Below, piece after piece: positions 34,835 through 44,459 of a stretch of 64,000 nucleotides of DNA. The notes under the pieces are model-generated. The model ran no database searches, was not told the origin of the DNA, and worked only from the letters and a program-made list of their open reading frames with translations. The position numbers were made by a program, and so were the translations under genes. The stretch covers positions 186,001-250,000 of the forward strand of contig NZ_MAMP01000012.1 in the NCBI RefSeq assembly GCF_001750285.1, written 5' to 3'. How positions within the stretch are numbered: the stretch's first letter is position 1; the number at the start of each line of letters is the position of its first letter. The stretch comes from Domibacillus iocasae. GTDB lineage: Bacteria; Bacillota; Bacilli; Bacillales; Domibacillaceae.

Positions 34835-36715
34835 TTATTCTTCAGCTTTTTCGGCTAGATACTCCCAACGCTCCAGCATATGATCGAGTTTTTCTTTCAA
34901 CTCAGTTTCTTCTGCCATCAGGCTGTTCAATTTTTCAAAGTCGCTGCCGGCCGTTGCCATTTCGGCAGCGATCTCTTCTAATCGCCCTTCTACCGCTTCC
35001 ATGTCGTCTTCAATTGTTTCCCACTCTCGTGTTTCCGAGTATGACATTTTCTTTTTCCGTTCTGGACGAGGCGGTGCTGCTGCGGCTGTTTTCGGTTTTT
35101 CTTCTAAAGCAGGAGACTCCTGTTTTTCTTCAAGAAAGTCTGAATAGCTGCCATAATAAAAGTCAACTGCACCGTTTCCGTTAAAGACAAGCAGCTGACG
35201 GCATGCTTTATCAAGGAAATACCGGTCATGGGATACTGTCACGACCACACCTGGGAAGTGTTCCAAATATTCTTCTAAAATGGTCAGTGTCTGCGTGTCC
35301 AAGTCATTGGTCGGCTCATCCAAAAGCAAAACATTTGGAGCTGACATTAAAATATTCAATAAATAAAGACGCCGTTTCTCCCCGCCAGACAGCTTGCGAA
35401 TGAGTGTACCGTGTGAATGCATTGGGAATAAAAATTTCTCCAGCATTTGCGCAGCGGAAATAAAGCTGCCGTCTTTTAATTGAATGGATTCCGCTGTTTC
35501 GCGAATGTATTCAATCATGCGCATATTCTCATCCATGTCTTCGTTTTCTTGTGTGTAATAACCGATTTTCACAGTCTGCCCTTGGTTCAGCTCTCCTGCA
35601 TCAACAGATTCGCGGCCTGCGATAATATTTAAAAGGGTCGATTTTCCGCTGCCGTTGCGGCCGACAATACCAATCCGGTCACCGCGTTTAAAAAGAAAGG
35701 AAAACCCCGCTAAAATGGACAGGCTGCCAAATGATTTTTGAACGTTTTTTAATTCCAATACCTTTTTACCGAGGCGTGCGCCGCCCAGATCCATTTCAAG
35801 CGATTCGTTACTCGTTTTGTTTTTCACATCGGCATCAAGTGTTTCAAAGCGCTGAATGCGGGCTTTTTGTTTTGTTGTCCGCGCTTTGGCGCCTTTTCGC
35901 ATCCAGGCGAGTTCCTTTTTAAACAAGCTTTCTTTTTTGTTTTGTTCAAGCGATTCATTTCCTTCTCTAATCGCCTTCGACTCCAGGAAATCCGCATAGT
36001 TCCCTTTATACTCATACAATTTCCCACGCTCAAGCTCCCAAATTTTATCAGCCACTGCGTCAAGGAAGTACCGGTCATGTGTGACAAACAAAACCGCTTT
36101 TTGTGCTTTTTTTAAGTACTCTTGCAGCCACTTAATACTGTCATAATCAAGATGGTTGGTCGGCTCATCCAAGATAAGCAGATCCGATGTTTCAATAAGT
36201 GTTTTCGCCAGCGCCGCCCGCTTTTTCTGCCCGCCGGACAGTTCAGACAGCTTGCGGGTGAAATCAGGCAAACCAAGTTTCGTTAAGATTGTTTTTGCTT
36301 CTGCGCTCGTATCCCATGCGTTAAGGTCGTCCATTCGCTGTTGACGGGTCATCAATTCCTGCTGAACCTTTTCGTCTCCCGGTCTTTCCTGCAGCTTCAA
36401 TAATGCCATTTCATATTCCTTAATAGTGGTAAAAACCGGCGAATTGCTTGCATACATATAATCAATAATGGATAAGTTTTCATCAAAATCCGGGTTTTGA
36501 GACAAATATGAAATCGAATAATCATTTGGATGATCTTTTTTCCCCGCATCGTAGTCATCGAGCCCGGCAATTACATTTAACAGTGTGGATTTTCCGGTAC
36601 CATTAATGCCAAGAACACCAATTTTATCTCCCTCTGTAATTGAAAACGAAATATCGTGAAAAAGTGTTTTTTCACCTAATGTTTTTGTTAAGTCTTCTAT
36701 AGTAAAAACGTTCAT
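34835..36715 (-). CDS. yfmR: ABC-F family ATPase (Uup/YfmR-like)
   Basis: 626 residues without membrane segments. Two ABC domains (Walker A GINGTGKSTLLNVIAG and GRNGSGKSTLLNIIAG; signatures LSGGQKKRAALAKTL and LSGGEKRRLYLL) are joined by the P-site tRNA-interaction linker (LFKKELAWMRKGAKARTTKQ). A C-terminal coiled coil (YSETREWETIEDDMEAVEGR) marks the Uup subgroup. ABC-F proteins work on the ribosome E site to relieve stalling. ATG 36715 has GGAG upstream. It is divergent from ypsA. Confidence 0.88.
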   Translation of the reverse strand: MNVFTIEDLTKTLGEKTLFHDISFSITEGDKIGVLGINGTGKSTLLNVIAGLDDYDAGKKDHPNDYSISYLSQNPDFDENLSIIDYMYASNSPVFTTIKEYEMALLKLQERPGDEKVQQELMTRQQRMDDLNAWDTSAEAKTILTKLGLPDFTRKLSELSGGQKKRAALAKTLIETSDLLILDEPTNHLDYDSIKWLQEYLKKAQKAVLFVTHDRYFLDAVADKIWELERGKLYEYKGNYADFLESKAIREGNESLEQNKKESLFKKELAWMRKGAKARTTKQKARIQRFETLDADVKNKTSNESLEMDLGGARLGKKVLELKNVQKSFGSLSILAGFSFLFKRGDRIGIVGRNGSGKSTLLNIIAGRESVDAGELNQGQTVKIGYYTQENEDMDENMRMIEYIRETAESIQLKDGSFISAAQMLEKFLFPMHSHGTLIRKLSGGEKRRLYLLNILMSAPNVLLLDEPTNDLDTQTLTILEEYLEHFPGVVVTVSHDRYFLDKACRQLLVFNGNGAVDFYYGSYSDFLEEKQESPALEEKPKTAAAAPPRPERKKKMSYSETREWETIEDDMEAVEGRLEEIAAEMATAGSDFEKLNSLMAEETELKEKLDHMLERWEYLAEKAEE

Positions 36716-36789
36716 TGTGTTCTCCTTCTCTTTCTGGTCTTTTTTCATTTTACCATTGTTCCATGTATAATGGACGCGAGGTGGTTCAA

Positions 36790-37353
36790 TTGGTCAAAAC
36801 GATTTTGTTTTCAGGCTATAAAAGCCATGAACTTGGCATATGGGATCAAAAGCATCCTGGGATTTCGATTATTAAAAATGCAATCGAGCAGCGGATACGT
36901 GCGCTGCTCGATGAAGGTCTTCAATGGGTGATTATTGGCGGGCAGCCCGGCGTTGAATTATGGGGTGCAGAGGTCGTGTTTTCCTTACAAGAAGAGTTTC
37001 CCGACTTAAAGCTTGGCGTGCTTACGCCTTTTTTGGAACAGGAGAAAAATTGGAAAGAAGAAAGGCAGGAATATTATAACAGCATCATTGATCAGGCGGA
37101 TTTCGTTGATGCGGTTTCCAAAAAACCATATATTGGGCCTTGGCAGTTTAAAGCAAGAGATGAATTTTCACTAGACAATACGGATGCACTTTTGCTTGTG
37201 TACGACGAAGAAAAAGAAGGGTCACCTAAATTTCTGAAAGCAGCTGCAGATAAGCGGACCGAAAATGGGGATTACCCCATTTTCATCGTTTCCATGTATG
37301 ATTTACAGGCAGCGGCGGAAGAATTACAAGAAAAAGAGCGGTCGGACTGGTGA
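36790..37353 (+). CDS. ypsA: DUF1273 / SLOG-fold protein YpsA
   Basis: 187 residues matching B. subtilis YpsA: ILFSGYKSHELGIWDQKHPG at the start, EGLQWVIIGGQPGVELWGAE (nucleotide-binding Gly/Glu of the SLOG fold), EQEKNWKEERQEYYNSIIDQ and KEGSPKFLKAA. YpsA affects cell division and oxidative-stress resistance; the ligand may be a nucleotide such as ADP-ribose. TTG 36790 has GAGGTGG at 5 bases and gives the family N-terminus. The frame is open back to 36715, but those residues do not fit the family. Confidence 0.88.
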   Translation: MVKTILFSGYKSHELGIWDQKHPGISIIKNAIEQRIRALLDEGLQWVIIGGQPGVELWGAEVVFSLQEEFPDLKLGVLTPFLEQEKNWKEERQEYYNSIIDQADFVDAVSKKPYIGPWQFKARDEFSLDNTDALLLVYDEEKEGSPKFLKAAADKRTENGDYPIFIVSMYDLQAAAEELQEKERSDW

Positions 37354-37442
37354 TTATGCAGTTCGATCCCTTGAACAAATACAGTCTTTTAGCATATAAT
37401 ACAAATAATGAAAACGCTTACTTAACAAAGGGGGTTCCAAAT

Positions 37443-37865
37443 ATGATTGAATATAAGAACTTGTCTCTTCACCTGTCAAAGGATCAGTTAAAAAGCATCG
37501 TCCATGATCTGGCACAGCAGCATTATTTAATTTTTTGGGGCTTTGACCGCGGAACAATGATTTTAAATATTTATCACGCTGCAGCGAATAATCAATTTGC
37601 GTTCGTCCGGCATCGCAGCACGATGGAGCTTATTTATGCCAAAATTGTCGATGATGATGTGTTAATCCGGCTAAACCGTACCATTCAATTTACAGATCAG
37701 GCAGTCCAGCATGAAAAGAAAAAGACGGCTCTTTCAAAAGAAGTGCGCTACAAAGAACTCGATTATTATTTAAGTGAACTTCACGATTATATGAAACAGG
37801 GCGATATGGAAAAAATAGCGGAAACAAAAGCAATTTTAGCTTCGCTTACAACGGATGCATCATAA
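37443..37865 (+). CDS. hypothetical protein, 140 aa, downstream of ypsA
   Basis: ATG 37443 with AAGGGGG encodes a soluble protein. The N-terminal half is mixed alpha/beta (LSKDQLKSIVHDLAQQHYLI, FWGFDRGTMILNIYH) and the C-terminal half a charged helix (YKELDYYLSELHDYMKQGDM). I do not recognise the family with certainty. It is 89 bases after ypsA, followed by its own terminator. Confidence 0.65.
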   Translation: MIEYKNLSLHLSKDQLKSIVHDLAQQHYLIFWGFDRGTMILNIYHAAANNQFAFVRHRSTMELIYAKIVDDDVLIRLNRTIQFTDQAVQHEKKKTALSKEVRYKELDYYLSELHDYMKQGDMEKIAETKAILASLTTDAS

Positions 37866-37904
37866 AACAGGCTGTCTGGGTTTCCAGACAGCCTGTTTTT
37901 TTAA
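37866..37904. terminator. bidirectional terminator between the 140-aa gene and purT
   Basis: AAAACAGGCTGTCTGG and CCAGACAGCCTGTTTT form a near-perfect stem with A/T tracts on both sides. Confidence 0.85.
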
Positions 37905-39067
37905 TTATATTCTACAGAAATAGCAGATACCGCTTCTTCCGCTCGCTGCCGTGCTTTTTCTACCTTGTCTGCCGCGTTTAATACAACTGCCATACGGCGG
38001 CCGGCTTTTGTTTCCGGTTTTCCGAAAACACGCACTTGTGTATCAGGCGTTTCCAGTGCTTTTTCGACTCCGCTGACCGTATAAGAAGAGTGTTCTTCCC
38101 ACGCTTTAACTGTACGGCTTGCGCCAGGTGAAAAAAGACGGATTGCTGGAATTGGGTATCCAAGAATGGCCCGGATATGAATGGCGAATTCGGACAAGTC
38201 CTGCGTCACCATGGTCACCATACCGGTATCATGCGGACGCGGTGATACTTCACTGAAGTAAATGCCGTCAGATGTAATAAAAAGCTCCACCCCAAATAGA
38301 CCATATCCACCGAGTGAGTCGGTAATTTTCTTCGCAATATCTTCCGCTTCCGCGATATGTGCCTCTGTCATATTATGCGGCTGCCATGATTCGATGTAGT
38401 CCCCGTCCTGCTGAATATGGCCAATCGGCGCGCAGTAAGACGTGCCGGATACAGAACGAACCGTCAGCAGTGTAATCTCGGATTCAAATGCAATAAATTC
38501 TTCCACGATGACGCGTGTTTTTTTCGCACGGCCGCCTTCCATCGCAGCATTCCATGACAATTCCACCTCATCAAACGAGCGGCAGACACTTTGCCCTTTT
38601 CCAGACGAGCTCATGATCGGTTTAACCACACATGGTGTGCCGATTTTTTGGACGGCTTCTTTCAGCTCTTCAAGTGTATCGGCGAACTCATATTTCGCTG
38701 TCGGGAGTCCTAATGTTTCGCTCGCTAGGCGCCGGATGCCTTCCCGGTCCATCGTTAAATTCGTCGCTTTTGCTGTTGGTACAACATTAAAGCCTTCTTT
38801 CTCAAGTTCAATGAGTGTTTCGGTCGCAATTGCTTCAATTTCCGGGATAATGTAATCGGGTTTTTCCTGTTCAATCAGCGCGCGCAATGCAGGACCATCA
38901 AGCATATTAATGACATGAGAAGAATGTGCCACCTGCATCGCTGGTGCGTTTTCATAACGGTCCACTGCAATCGTCTTCACCCCGAGCCGCTGCGCTTCTA
39001 ACACGACCTCTTTGCCGAGCTCACCGGACCCGAGCATCATGATTGTTTTTGATTGTAATCCACTCAT
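37901..39067 (-). CDS. purT: formate-dependent phosphoribosylglycinamide formyltransferase
   Basis: 388 residues, ATP-grasp. PurT makes formyl-GAR from GAR, formate and ATP, an alternative to the folate-dependent PurN step. Signatures: [33 protein letters not shown] (ATP loop), [20 protein letters not shown] and HDTGMVT. It uses free formate, which the neighbouring formate transporter could supply. GGAG precedes ATG 39067. Possible PurR boxes flank its -10 element. Confidence 0.95.
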   Translation of the reverse strand: MSGLQSKTIMMLGSGELGKEVVLEAQRLGVKTIAVDRYENAPAMQVAHSSHVINMLDGPALRALIEQEKPDYIIPEIEAIATETLIELEKEGFNVVPTAKATNLTMDREGIRRLASETLGLPTAKYEFADTLEELKEAVQKIGTPCVVKPIMSSSGKGQSVCRSFDEVELSWNAAMEGGRAKKTRVIVEEFIAFESEITLLTVRSVSGTSYCAPIGHIQQDGDYIESWQPHNMTEAHIAEAEDIAKKITDSLGGYGLFGVELFITSDGIYFSEVSPRPHDTGMVTMVTQDLSEFAIHIRAILGYPIPAIRLFSPGASRTVKAWEEHSSYTVSGVEKALETPDTQVRVFGKPETKAGRRMAVVLNAADKVEKARQRAEEAVSAISVEYN

Positions 39068-39116
39068 TTACGTATTCTCCTTAATATTCGTTTTTTTGTT
39101 TTATTTTATCTTCTAC

Positions 39117-39156
39117 GGTTATTCGCACCCATTATAACATGCAAATAGCGAACATA
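39117..39156 (-). promoter_or_regulatory. purT promoter with candidate PurR boxes
   Basis: On the minus strand TGTTATAAT (extended -10; plus 39131-39139) is flanked by two inverted PurBox-like sequences, one with core GCGAAC (plus 39148-39153) and one with core GCGAAT (minus strand, plus 39121-39126). The B. subtilis PurBox core is CCGAAC, and two inverted boxes are the norm. Confidence 0.45.
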
Positions 39157-39257
39157 AGAAGGTGAAAACGCAAAATTATTCGTCAAAAATGAGAAAAGTT
39201 ATCTTTTTGAAAAAACGGGAAAACAGAAATAACGACTTGAAAGCAGGTGACGAGCTG

Positions 39258-40175
39258 ATGACAATTGAAAGGAAATCCTGTCTCTTTTGCCAACAAGAAC
39301 AATCTTTGCTCCCCATAAAACAAGAATATATTTGTGATGAGTGCCTGAATGAAGGAAATGGTGAACGGATGACGCAATGGGAAGCATCGCTTCAAAAACG
39401 AATGAACGATTATAAACACTTTTGTAAGCGCTGTATAAAGGTAAGTGATCCGGAAGACATCCATCAGGCACGTGTAACTGGCCGCAAACTAAAATCAATT
39501 CTTCAATTTTTAGGAGTAAAGAAAAAACATCCTGTTCTTGTTAGAATAAAGCGCATTCATAAATTACTGAATATCATCCGGGAAGCAGATGTCTTCATTG
39601 AGGCGTTTGAAAAGCGGGAAAAGAAAAATAAAGCTTATAAAGAAATGGTGAAAAAAGTAACAAAAAAACGCAGGAGCTTTCAAAAAGAGCTTCAGTCACA
39701 AATGCCTTCCATTATGAATGCAGACTTATTTCATGATTGGGAGCAATTTTTATCGAAAGAGTTAGCTTTCTATGTTCTGACGCTTGAAAAAGATAAAAGA
39801 CTGAATGAATATGAACAGCGTTTTTCCTATAAAATTGATACCTATCATAAAGCGGTTAAAACGTATGGGAAACAACATTCGAAATCAATCGAGGCGCTGC
39901 ATAAAGTCCGCATTCAATCAAAATCCCTGCGGTATATTTATAAGGAATTAAGCGATATGATGGATCAAAATTTCAATTCGGAAAAAGAGTACTATAAAAA
40001 AATACAAACTCAATTTGGAGCTATAAACGATGTGCAGGATTGGCTGAGTAAAGTGAAACAATATAAAAACAAGCTGAATGCTTCACAAAAAGACATTGGC
40101 CACGTGAAGAAAAAACTAAAAATCCAATTAAAAGAGATGATTGAAAACGTCGATTTGCCCCGCCCTAACAATTAA
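39258..40175 (+). CDS. zinc-ribbon - CHAD domain protein
   Basis: 305 residues. A short N-terminal zinc ribbon (CLFCQQE ... YICDECLN, two CxxC pairs, about residues 6-33) precedes a CHAD domain made of two four-helix halves with the conserved basic/His motifs IHQARVTGRKLKSILQFL and LHKVRIQSKSLRYIYKEL. CHAD domains bind polyphosphate. A ribbon-CHAD fusion is uncommon to my knowledge. ATG 39258 has AGGTGA at 7 bases; the frame is open to 39162 but without a ribosome site. A terminator follows. Confidence 0.8.
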   Translation: MTIERKSCLFCQQEQSLLPIKQEYICDECLNEGNGERMTQWEASLQKRMNDYKHFCKRCIKVSDPEDIHQARVTGRKLKSILQFLGVKKKHPVLVRIKRIHKLLNIIREADVFIEAFEKREKKNKAYKEMVKKVTKKRRSFQKELQSQMPSIMNADLFHDWEQFLSKELAFYVLTLEKDKRLNEYEQRFSYKIDTYHKAVKTYGKQHSKSIEALHKVRIQSKSLRYIYKELSDMMDQNFNSEKEYYKKIQTQFGAINDVQDWLSKVKQYKNKLNASQKDIGHVKKKLKIQLKEMIENVDLPRPNN

Positions 40176-40257
40176 AATACCGTAATAAGTTTATTTTAAA
40201 AAAGGATGTTATTCACTAGACAATTGCCTTTTTCTATTCTATTAAATGTAATTCAAA

Positions 40258-40281
40258 AAGCTGCTTGTTTACAAGCAGCTT
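40258..40281 (+). terminator. terminator of the CHAD gene
   Basis: AAGCTGCTTGT and ACAAGCAGCTT form a perfect 11-bp stem with a 2-base loop. The T-run is weak on the plus side and an A-tract precedes it. Confidence 0.5.
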
Positions 40282-40344
40282 CCAGAGTGTAGACCAATAA
40301 GACATTCTTGTGTATCTTTTTGTTCACTGTGGAGCGCGGGATTT

Positions 40345-40440
40345 AGATGATTTTATATGGGAGTCGATAGATAGGGCGGCGGGCAGGCTCACGCACTGCC
40401 CGCGGAAAGCGAAGTCCTCTTTGCTGCTTCACCTATCGGC
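40345..40440. repeat. REP-like GC-rich repeat
   Basis: A GC-rich island with inner palindrome GGGCAG...CTGCCC and core CCCGCGGAAAGCGAAG, similar to the element at 26295-26430. A short GACTG...CAGTC hairpin (about 40455-40478) follows. No coding frame is seen. Confidence 0.45.
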
Positions 40441-40510
40441 CCTTTTAAAAAAAGACTGACGACTTTGTCGACAGTCTCAATTTGCTTGTAAACAATCAGC
40501 TTTCTGGGAT

Positions 40511-42652
40511 TCACCGTTGGTTAAACGGCAGTGAATGAGCAGGCAAAGGACGGTTAAAAAAGTAGCCCTGCCCTTCATCGCAGTTTTCTTTTTTTAAATA
40601 CTCCAGCTGGATTTCATCTTCAATCCCTTCCCCAACCACATTCATTTCCAGGCTATGGGCTAATGATATAATCGCAGATGTAATTCTTTTCCCATTCAAG
40701 TCATTGTTAATATCATCAATAAAACTGCGGTCTATTTTCACTTTATCAAATGGATATTGCCGTAAATAGCTCAAAGAGGTGTAGCCTGTTCCAAAATCAT
40801 CAATAGATATCGAAATATCAGCTTCTTTTAATTTTAAAAGGCTTTCTTTTATGAACCCTACATCATCCATCAAAATACTTTCCGTTACCTCAAGCTCCAG
40901 CCATTTTGATTCTAGGTTTGTTTCTTCTAATATAGTTAACACCTCATCAACAAATTCCGCCTGCTGCAGTTGTTTCGTCGAGATATTAACGGCTATTTTA
41001 AAAGGAGGAATTCCTGAATCCTGCCACTTTTTACTTTGACGACAGGCGGCTCGAAGCACCCACGTTCCAATACCGATAATCTGGCGGCTTTCCTCGGCAA
41101 TGGGGATAAAATCATTTGGCGGGATCAGCCCGAACTCCGGATGATTCCATCGAATTAACGCTTCCAGCGCTGTCAGTTTTCCTGTTTTTAAATCCATAAT
41201 CGGCTGATAGTATAATTCCAGCTCATTATTTAAAACAGCATTCTTTAAATCGCGTTCAATGGCAAGTTTATAGGAGGCATTTAAATCCATTTCTTCCGTA
41301 TAGATTGTATAGCTGTTTCTTTTATATTTTTTCGTATAATACATCGCTGTATCGGCATGTCTGATCAACTCTTGAGCATTATTCTCTTCTTTTCCGCTGC
41401 TAAAAGCCAGCCCGATACTTATGGCCACAGTGATTGAATGCCCGGCAACATCAAAGGGCTCTTTCATGATCTGATTAATATGTTCAGCCAATTTAATCGC
41501 TTCTTCCTGAGAAACCTCTGACAGAAGAATGGTGAATTCGTCTCCAGCCAGCCGGCTGATCGTATCCGTTTTTCGGAGATTTTGCTTTAGCCTTTCTGCG
41601 AACATTTTCAATAGTTCATCGCCAATATGATGGCCTAATGAGTCATTAATAAGCTTGAAACGATCAATATCGAGAAACAAAACGGCAAATGAAGGCCGGT
41701 CCTCATCTGAAAAACAAACCATTTGGCTGAGACGATCTTCAAATAGCTTCCGATTAGGCAATTTTGTCAAGGTATCATAAAAAGCGAGCTGTTCCATTTG
41801 CTGGTCCAGAAGAATTTTTTGCGTAATATCTCTTGCGATCCCATATGTACCGATAATTTCTTCATTTATTTTCATCGGAAAATGAGTGGCATTTAAGTGG
41901 ATTTTCTCGCCATTTTTTTTCATAATAGTGATATCAGAACTGCTTGCTACTCCCTTCTTTGCTTTTTCAAAATGGATAATGGCTTTTGGCAAATCCTCTG
42001 GGATAACGAGAGGGGCGAAAGATATTTCCAGCAATTCATTTGCTGAATAGCCGGTGATTGTTTCACTGGCAGGATTCGCATGAATAAATTTTCCGTCGTC
42101 ATCAAAAGTAAAAATAGCATCAGGACTATTATGAAAGAGGGACTCGTAGCGTTCATTGCTTTCCTGAAGCAGATTTTCAGCGACCACTCGTTCTGTAATA
42201 TCAATAACAGTTCCAAATAATGTAACATCCCCATCGATCTCTGCCACTGTAGAATGAATTTCTGTATAAATTAAACTGCCGTCCTTTTTAAGCTTACGAA
42301 TTCTGTAGCATCCCTCACTTTTTTCTTTTAATTTTCTTTTTTCAATCTTTTTCTGTATCATCGGAAAATCATCTGGATGGATAATTTTATCTAATGGCAC
42401 TTCCCCGTTCGTTAATTCTGACTTTGTATAACCTAAAAGGTTCGCATAATAGGTATTAACGTATGAATACGTTTCATCACCTAATATGTACATTCCTACT
42501 GAAGCATTTTCAATCAGCGTATGAAACATGGTCTGATAAAAAGAAAATTCAGCGTGGTTTTTTTCATTATGATCCGTTAATTGAGTAATAAAATCACGCA
42601 AATAATGATCGTCTTTCGTTAATGGGTGAGGCGTTTCATTCAATTCTTTCAT
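40511..42652 (-). CDS. PAS-PAS-GGDEF-EAL c-di-GMP protein
   Basis: 713 residues, no membrane helix. Two PAS domains (about 40-155 and 165-275, each followed by a PAC-type GTVIDITER / GIARDITQK segment), then GGDEF with active-site variant RLAGDEF and an I-site RKTD five residues before it, then EAL (ALEALIRWNHPEFG, DDFGTGYTSLSYL, KIDRSFI). The EAL residues look intact, so phosphodiesterase activity is likely; the AGDEF cyclase may be active or only bind GTP. It lies 27 bases downstream of a GGDEF protein on the same strand. Confidence 0.92.
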   Translation of the reverse strand: MKELNETPHPLTKDDHYLRDFITQLTDHNEKNHAEFSFYQTMFHTLIENASVGMYILGDETYSYVNTYYANLLGYTKSELTNGEVPLDKIIHPDDFPMIQKKIEKRKLKEKSEGCYRIRKLKKDGSLIYTEIHSTVAEIDGDVTLFGTVIDITERVVAENLLQESNERYESLFHNSPDAIFTFDDDGKFIHANPASETITGYSANELLEISFAPLVIPEDLPKAIIHFEKAKKGVASSSDITIMKKNGEKIHLNATHFPMKINEEIIGTYGIARDITQKILLDQQMEQLAFYDTLTKLPNRKLFEDRLSQMVCFSDEDRPSFAVLFLDIDRFKLINDSLGHHIGDELLKMFAERLKQNLRKTDTISRLAGDEFTILLSEVSQEEAIKLAEHINQIMKEPFDVAGHSITVAISIGLAFSSGKEENNAQELIRHADTAMYYTKKYKRNSYTIYTEEMDLNASYKLAIERDLKNAVLNNELELYYQPIMDLKTGKLTALEALIRWNHPEFGLIPPNDFIPIAEESRQIIGIGTWVLRAACRQSKKWQDSGIPPFKIAVNISTKQLQQAEFVDEVLTILEETNLESKWLELEVTESILMDDVGFIKESLLKLKEADISISIDDFGTGYTSLSYLRQYPFDKVKIDRSFIDDINNDLNGKRITSAIISLAHSLEMNVVGEGIEDEIQLEYLKKENCDEGQGYFFNRPLPAHSLPFNQR

Positions 42653-42679
42653 CCATCACATCTCCTGAGAACTATTTTC

Positions 42680-44221
42680 TCAATCTGCATAAATCGTTGT
42701 TTTGTTTCGGCCATATGCTTTTGATTGATAAAGAGCAAAGTCCGCTTTTTCTATCACTTCAGTTGATTGTCCGGCGTCTTCCGGATAAACAGCTATTCCA
42801 AGAGAGATCGTAATAGCTTCTCCTGTAGGACTTTTACTTGTTTCGATTTCACTTCTTAAGCGTTCTGCTAAATTGGCCGCTGTTTCAATGTTTCCAGTCT
42901 TGACAAGAATCCCAAATTCTTCTCCACCAAATCGGAAACATACATCTTCTACTCTAGAAAAATTCTGCATAATGGACGCTGTAAACACTAAAACCTCATC
43001 CCCTTTTACATGTCCGAATGTATCATTCACCTTTTTAAAATGATCAATATCCAGCAAAATGAGGCAAAAAGGAAGTTGGCTTTCAATCCATCCTTGCATG
43101 ACCTGTTCGAATGTCTTGCGGTTTGCTATCCCTGTTAATCCATCGATTCGATTCTCACTATTCAACTGTTCAAAATGATTATGGATATGATGGGCAAGCT
43201 GGCGCACTTCATATACTCTCGAACGAATGATTGGCCGGTCAAGAGGAGCAGTTTTATTGTCTGCAATCGCATCTTCTGAAAATTTAGCCAGCTGATGAAG
43301 AGGCTTTGAAATGATGAAAGAAACCCCAAATGCTATCAGCAAAATAAAAAGAAGAAATGGCAGCCCTTGCATAATCATTGAAACAATTAATTTATTCAAC
43401 GGTTCTTTTAATACTGAAACTGGCGTTTGGGAAACAATGCCCCATCCGCTGCGTGCTTCATAAGAATACCCCGTAAAATATTTTTCTCCCAATGAATTTT
43501 CCGCTTGCTCATACCCCTTATTTCCCGCTACCACCTTTTGAATAATAGTATTTTCGGATACCAGTTCATTGACACGTTTTTTATTTGGATGAAAGATGAT
43601 ATGACCATGGCTGTCGACTACATACACATAGGAACCGTCTCCATAAAAGTGTTCATTCAGCATAGTGCTTAACACATTATCTTCCTCCAAATAAATCGTT
43701 CCGCCCACAAATCCTTTATATACTCCTTCTTTATCAAACACAGGAGAAGAAATGAGGAGAATAAGCCGTTCTGATGTCGCCAAATAAGGGTTTGAGATAT
43801 ATGGCTTCTTCAACTTGACAGCCTCGATCGATACTTCTGAGGTTAATTGGGTCCCCGCTTTTAAACCTGTATCAGCTGGACTGATATGCTGAATCACCCG
43901 GTTTGAATCAACAAAAAAAATGGAGTTAAAATAGTCTTTATTCGCTTGTTGCAGCCAGTTTACTTCTTCCTGGGTAAATGTATGATCTTGAACGATACTT
44001 GCAATAAAATTTATTTTCTCCTGCATTCCGGTTAGTAACATATTAGTTTCTGATGAAATTTTTTTTGCATATTGATAGTTGTTCTCCAAATGATTTAATG
44101 CCAATGAGTTTCGTGTTGAACTAAAAGCCGAATAACCGCCTACTATTGCTGTTAACAACGCAGAAACCAGCACTAATACACCAATCATGAACCGAAGCGT
44201 CAGTCCTTTATATCTTTTCAC
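42680..44221 (-). CDS. dCache-GGDEF membrane diguanylate cyclase
   Basis: 513 residues. TM1 is at about 12-32, followed by a large extracellular dCache domain (DSNRVIQHISPADTG; GWGIVSQTPVSVLKEPLNKL), TM2 at about 285-307, then a HAMP-like linker and a GGDEF domain with RFGGEEFGILV and the inhibitory I-site RVED exactly five residues upstream. It should make c-di-GMP in response to an external ligand and be feedback-inhibited. It precedes a GGDEF-EAL protein by 27 bases; the pair probably sets a local c-di-GMP level. Confidence 0.92.
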   Translation of the reverse strand: MKRYKGLTLRFMIGVLVLVSALLTAIVGGYSAFSSTRNSLALNHLENNYQYAKKISSETNMLLTGMQEKINFIASIVQDHTFTQEEVNWLQQANKDYFNSIFFVDSNRVIQHISPADTGLKAGTQLTSEVSIEAVKLKKPYISNPYLATSERLILLISSPVFDKEGVYKGFVGGTIYLEEDNVLSTMLNEHFYGDGSYVYVVDSHGHIIFHPNKKRVNELVSENTIIQKVVAGNKGYEQAENSLGEKYFTGYSYEARSGWGIVSQTPVSVLKEPLNKLIVSMIMQGLPFLLFILLIAFGVSFIISKPLHQLAKFSEDAIADNKTAPLDRPIIRSRVYEVRQLAHHIHNHFEQLNSENRIDGLTGIANRKTFEQVMQGWIESQLPFCLILLDIDHFKKVNDTFGHVKGDEVLVFTASIMQNFSRVEDVCFRFGGEEFGILVKTGNIETAANLAERLRSEIETSKSPTGEAITISLGIAVYPEDAGQSTEVIEKADFALYQSKAYGRNKTTIYAD

Positions 44222-44331
44222 CTTTCACCCATCCCTGTTATAGAATTAAAAACAGCAGATTTCCTGCAAAGTTAACTCAATTGCTATCATACATTCGATT
44301 TTTTTTATTTTTAAATATGACAAATCAACTT

Positions 44332-44409
44332 ACTTTAAAAACCAGGGTAGAATAACCCAGTTCTTCTGCGAGTTCAACAAGAGAATGAGCCGTGGCTACA
44401 GTTTCCTTT
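44332..44409 (-). pseudogene. C-terminal gene fragment downstream of a T-box-like motif
   Basis: The minus strand reads ETVATAHSLVELAEELGYST-LVFKVS and stops. It is protein-like but has no start; the family is not recognised. It may be the 3' remnant of the gene once controlled by the leader motif at 44460-44510. Confidence 0.3.
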
Positions 44410-44459
44410 TAATAAGCTGATTTAATTATATGTTGAAACAGGACTTTCGTAACCGAAAA

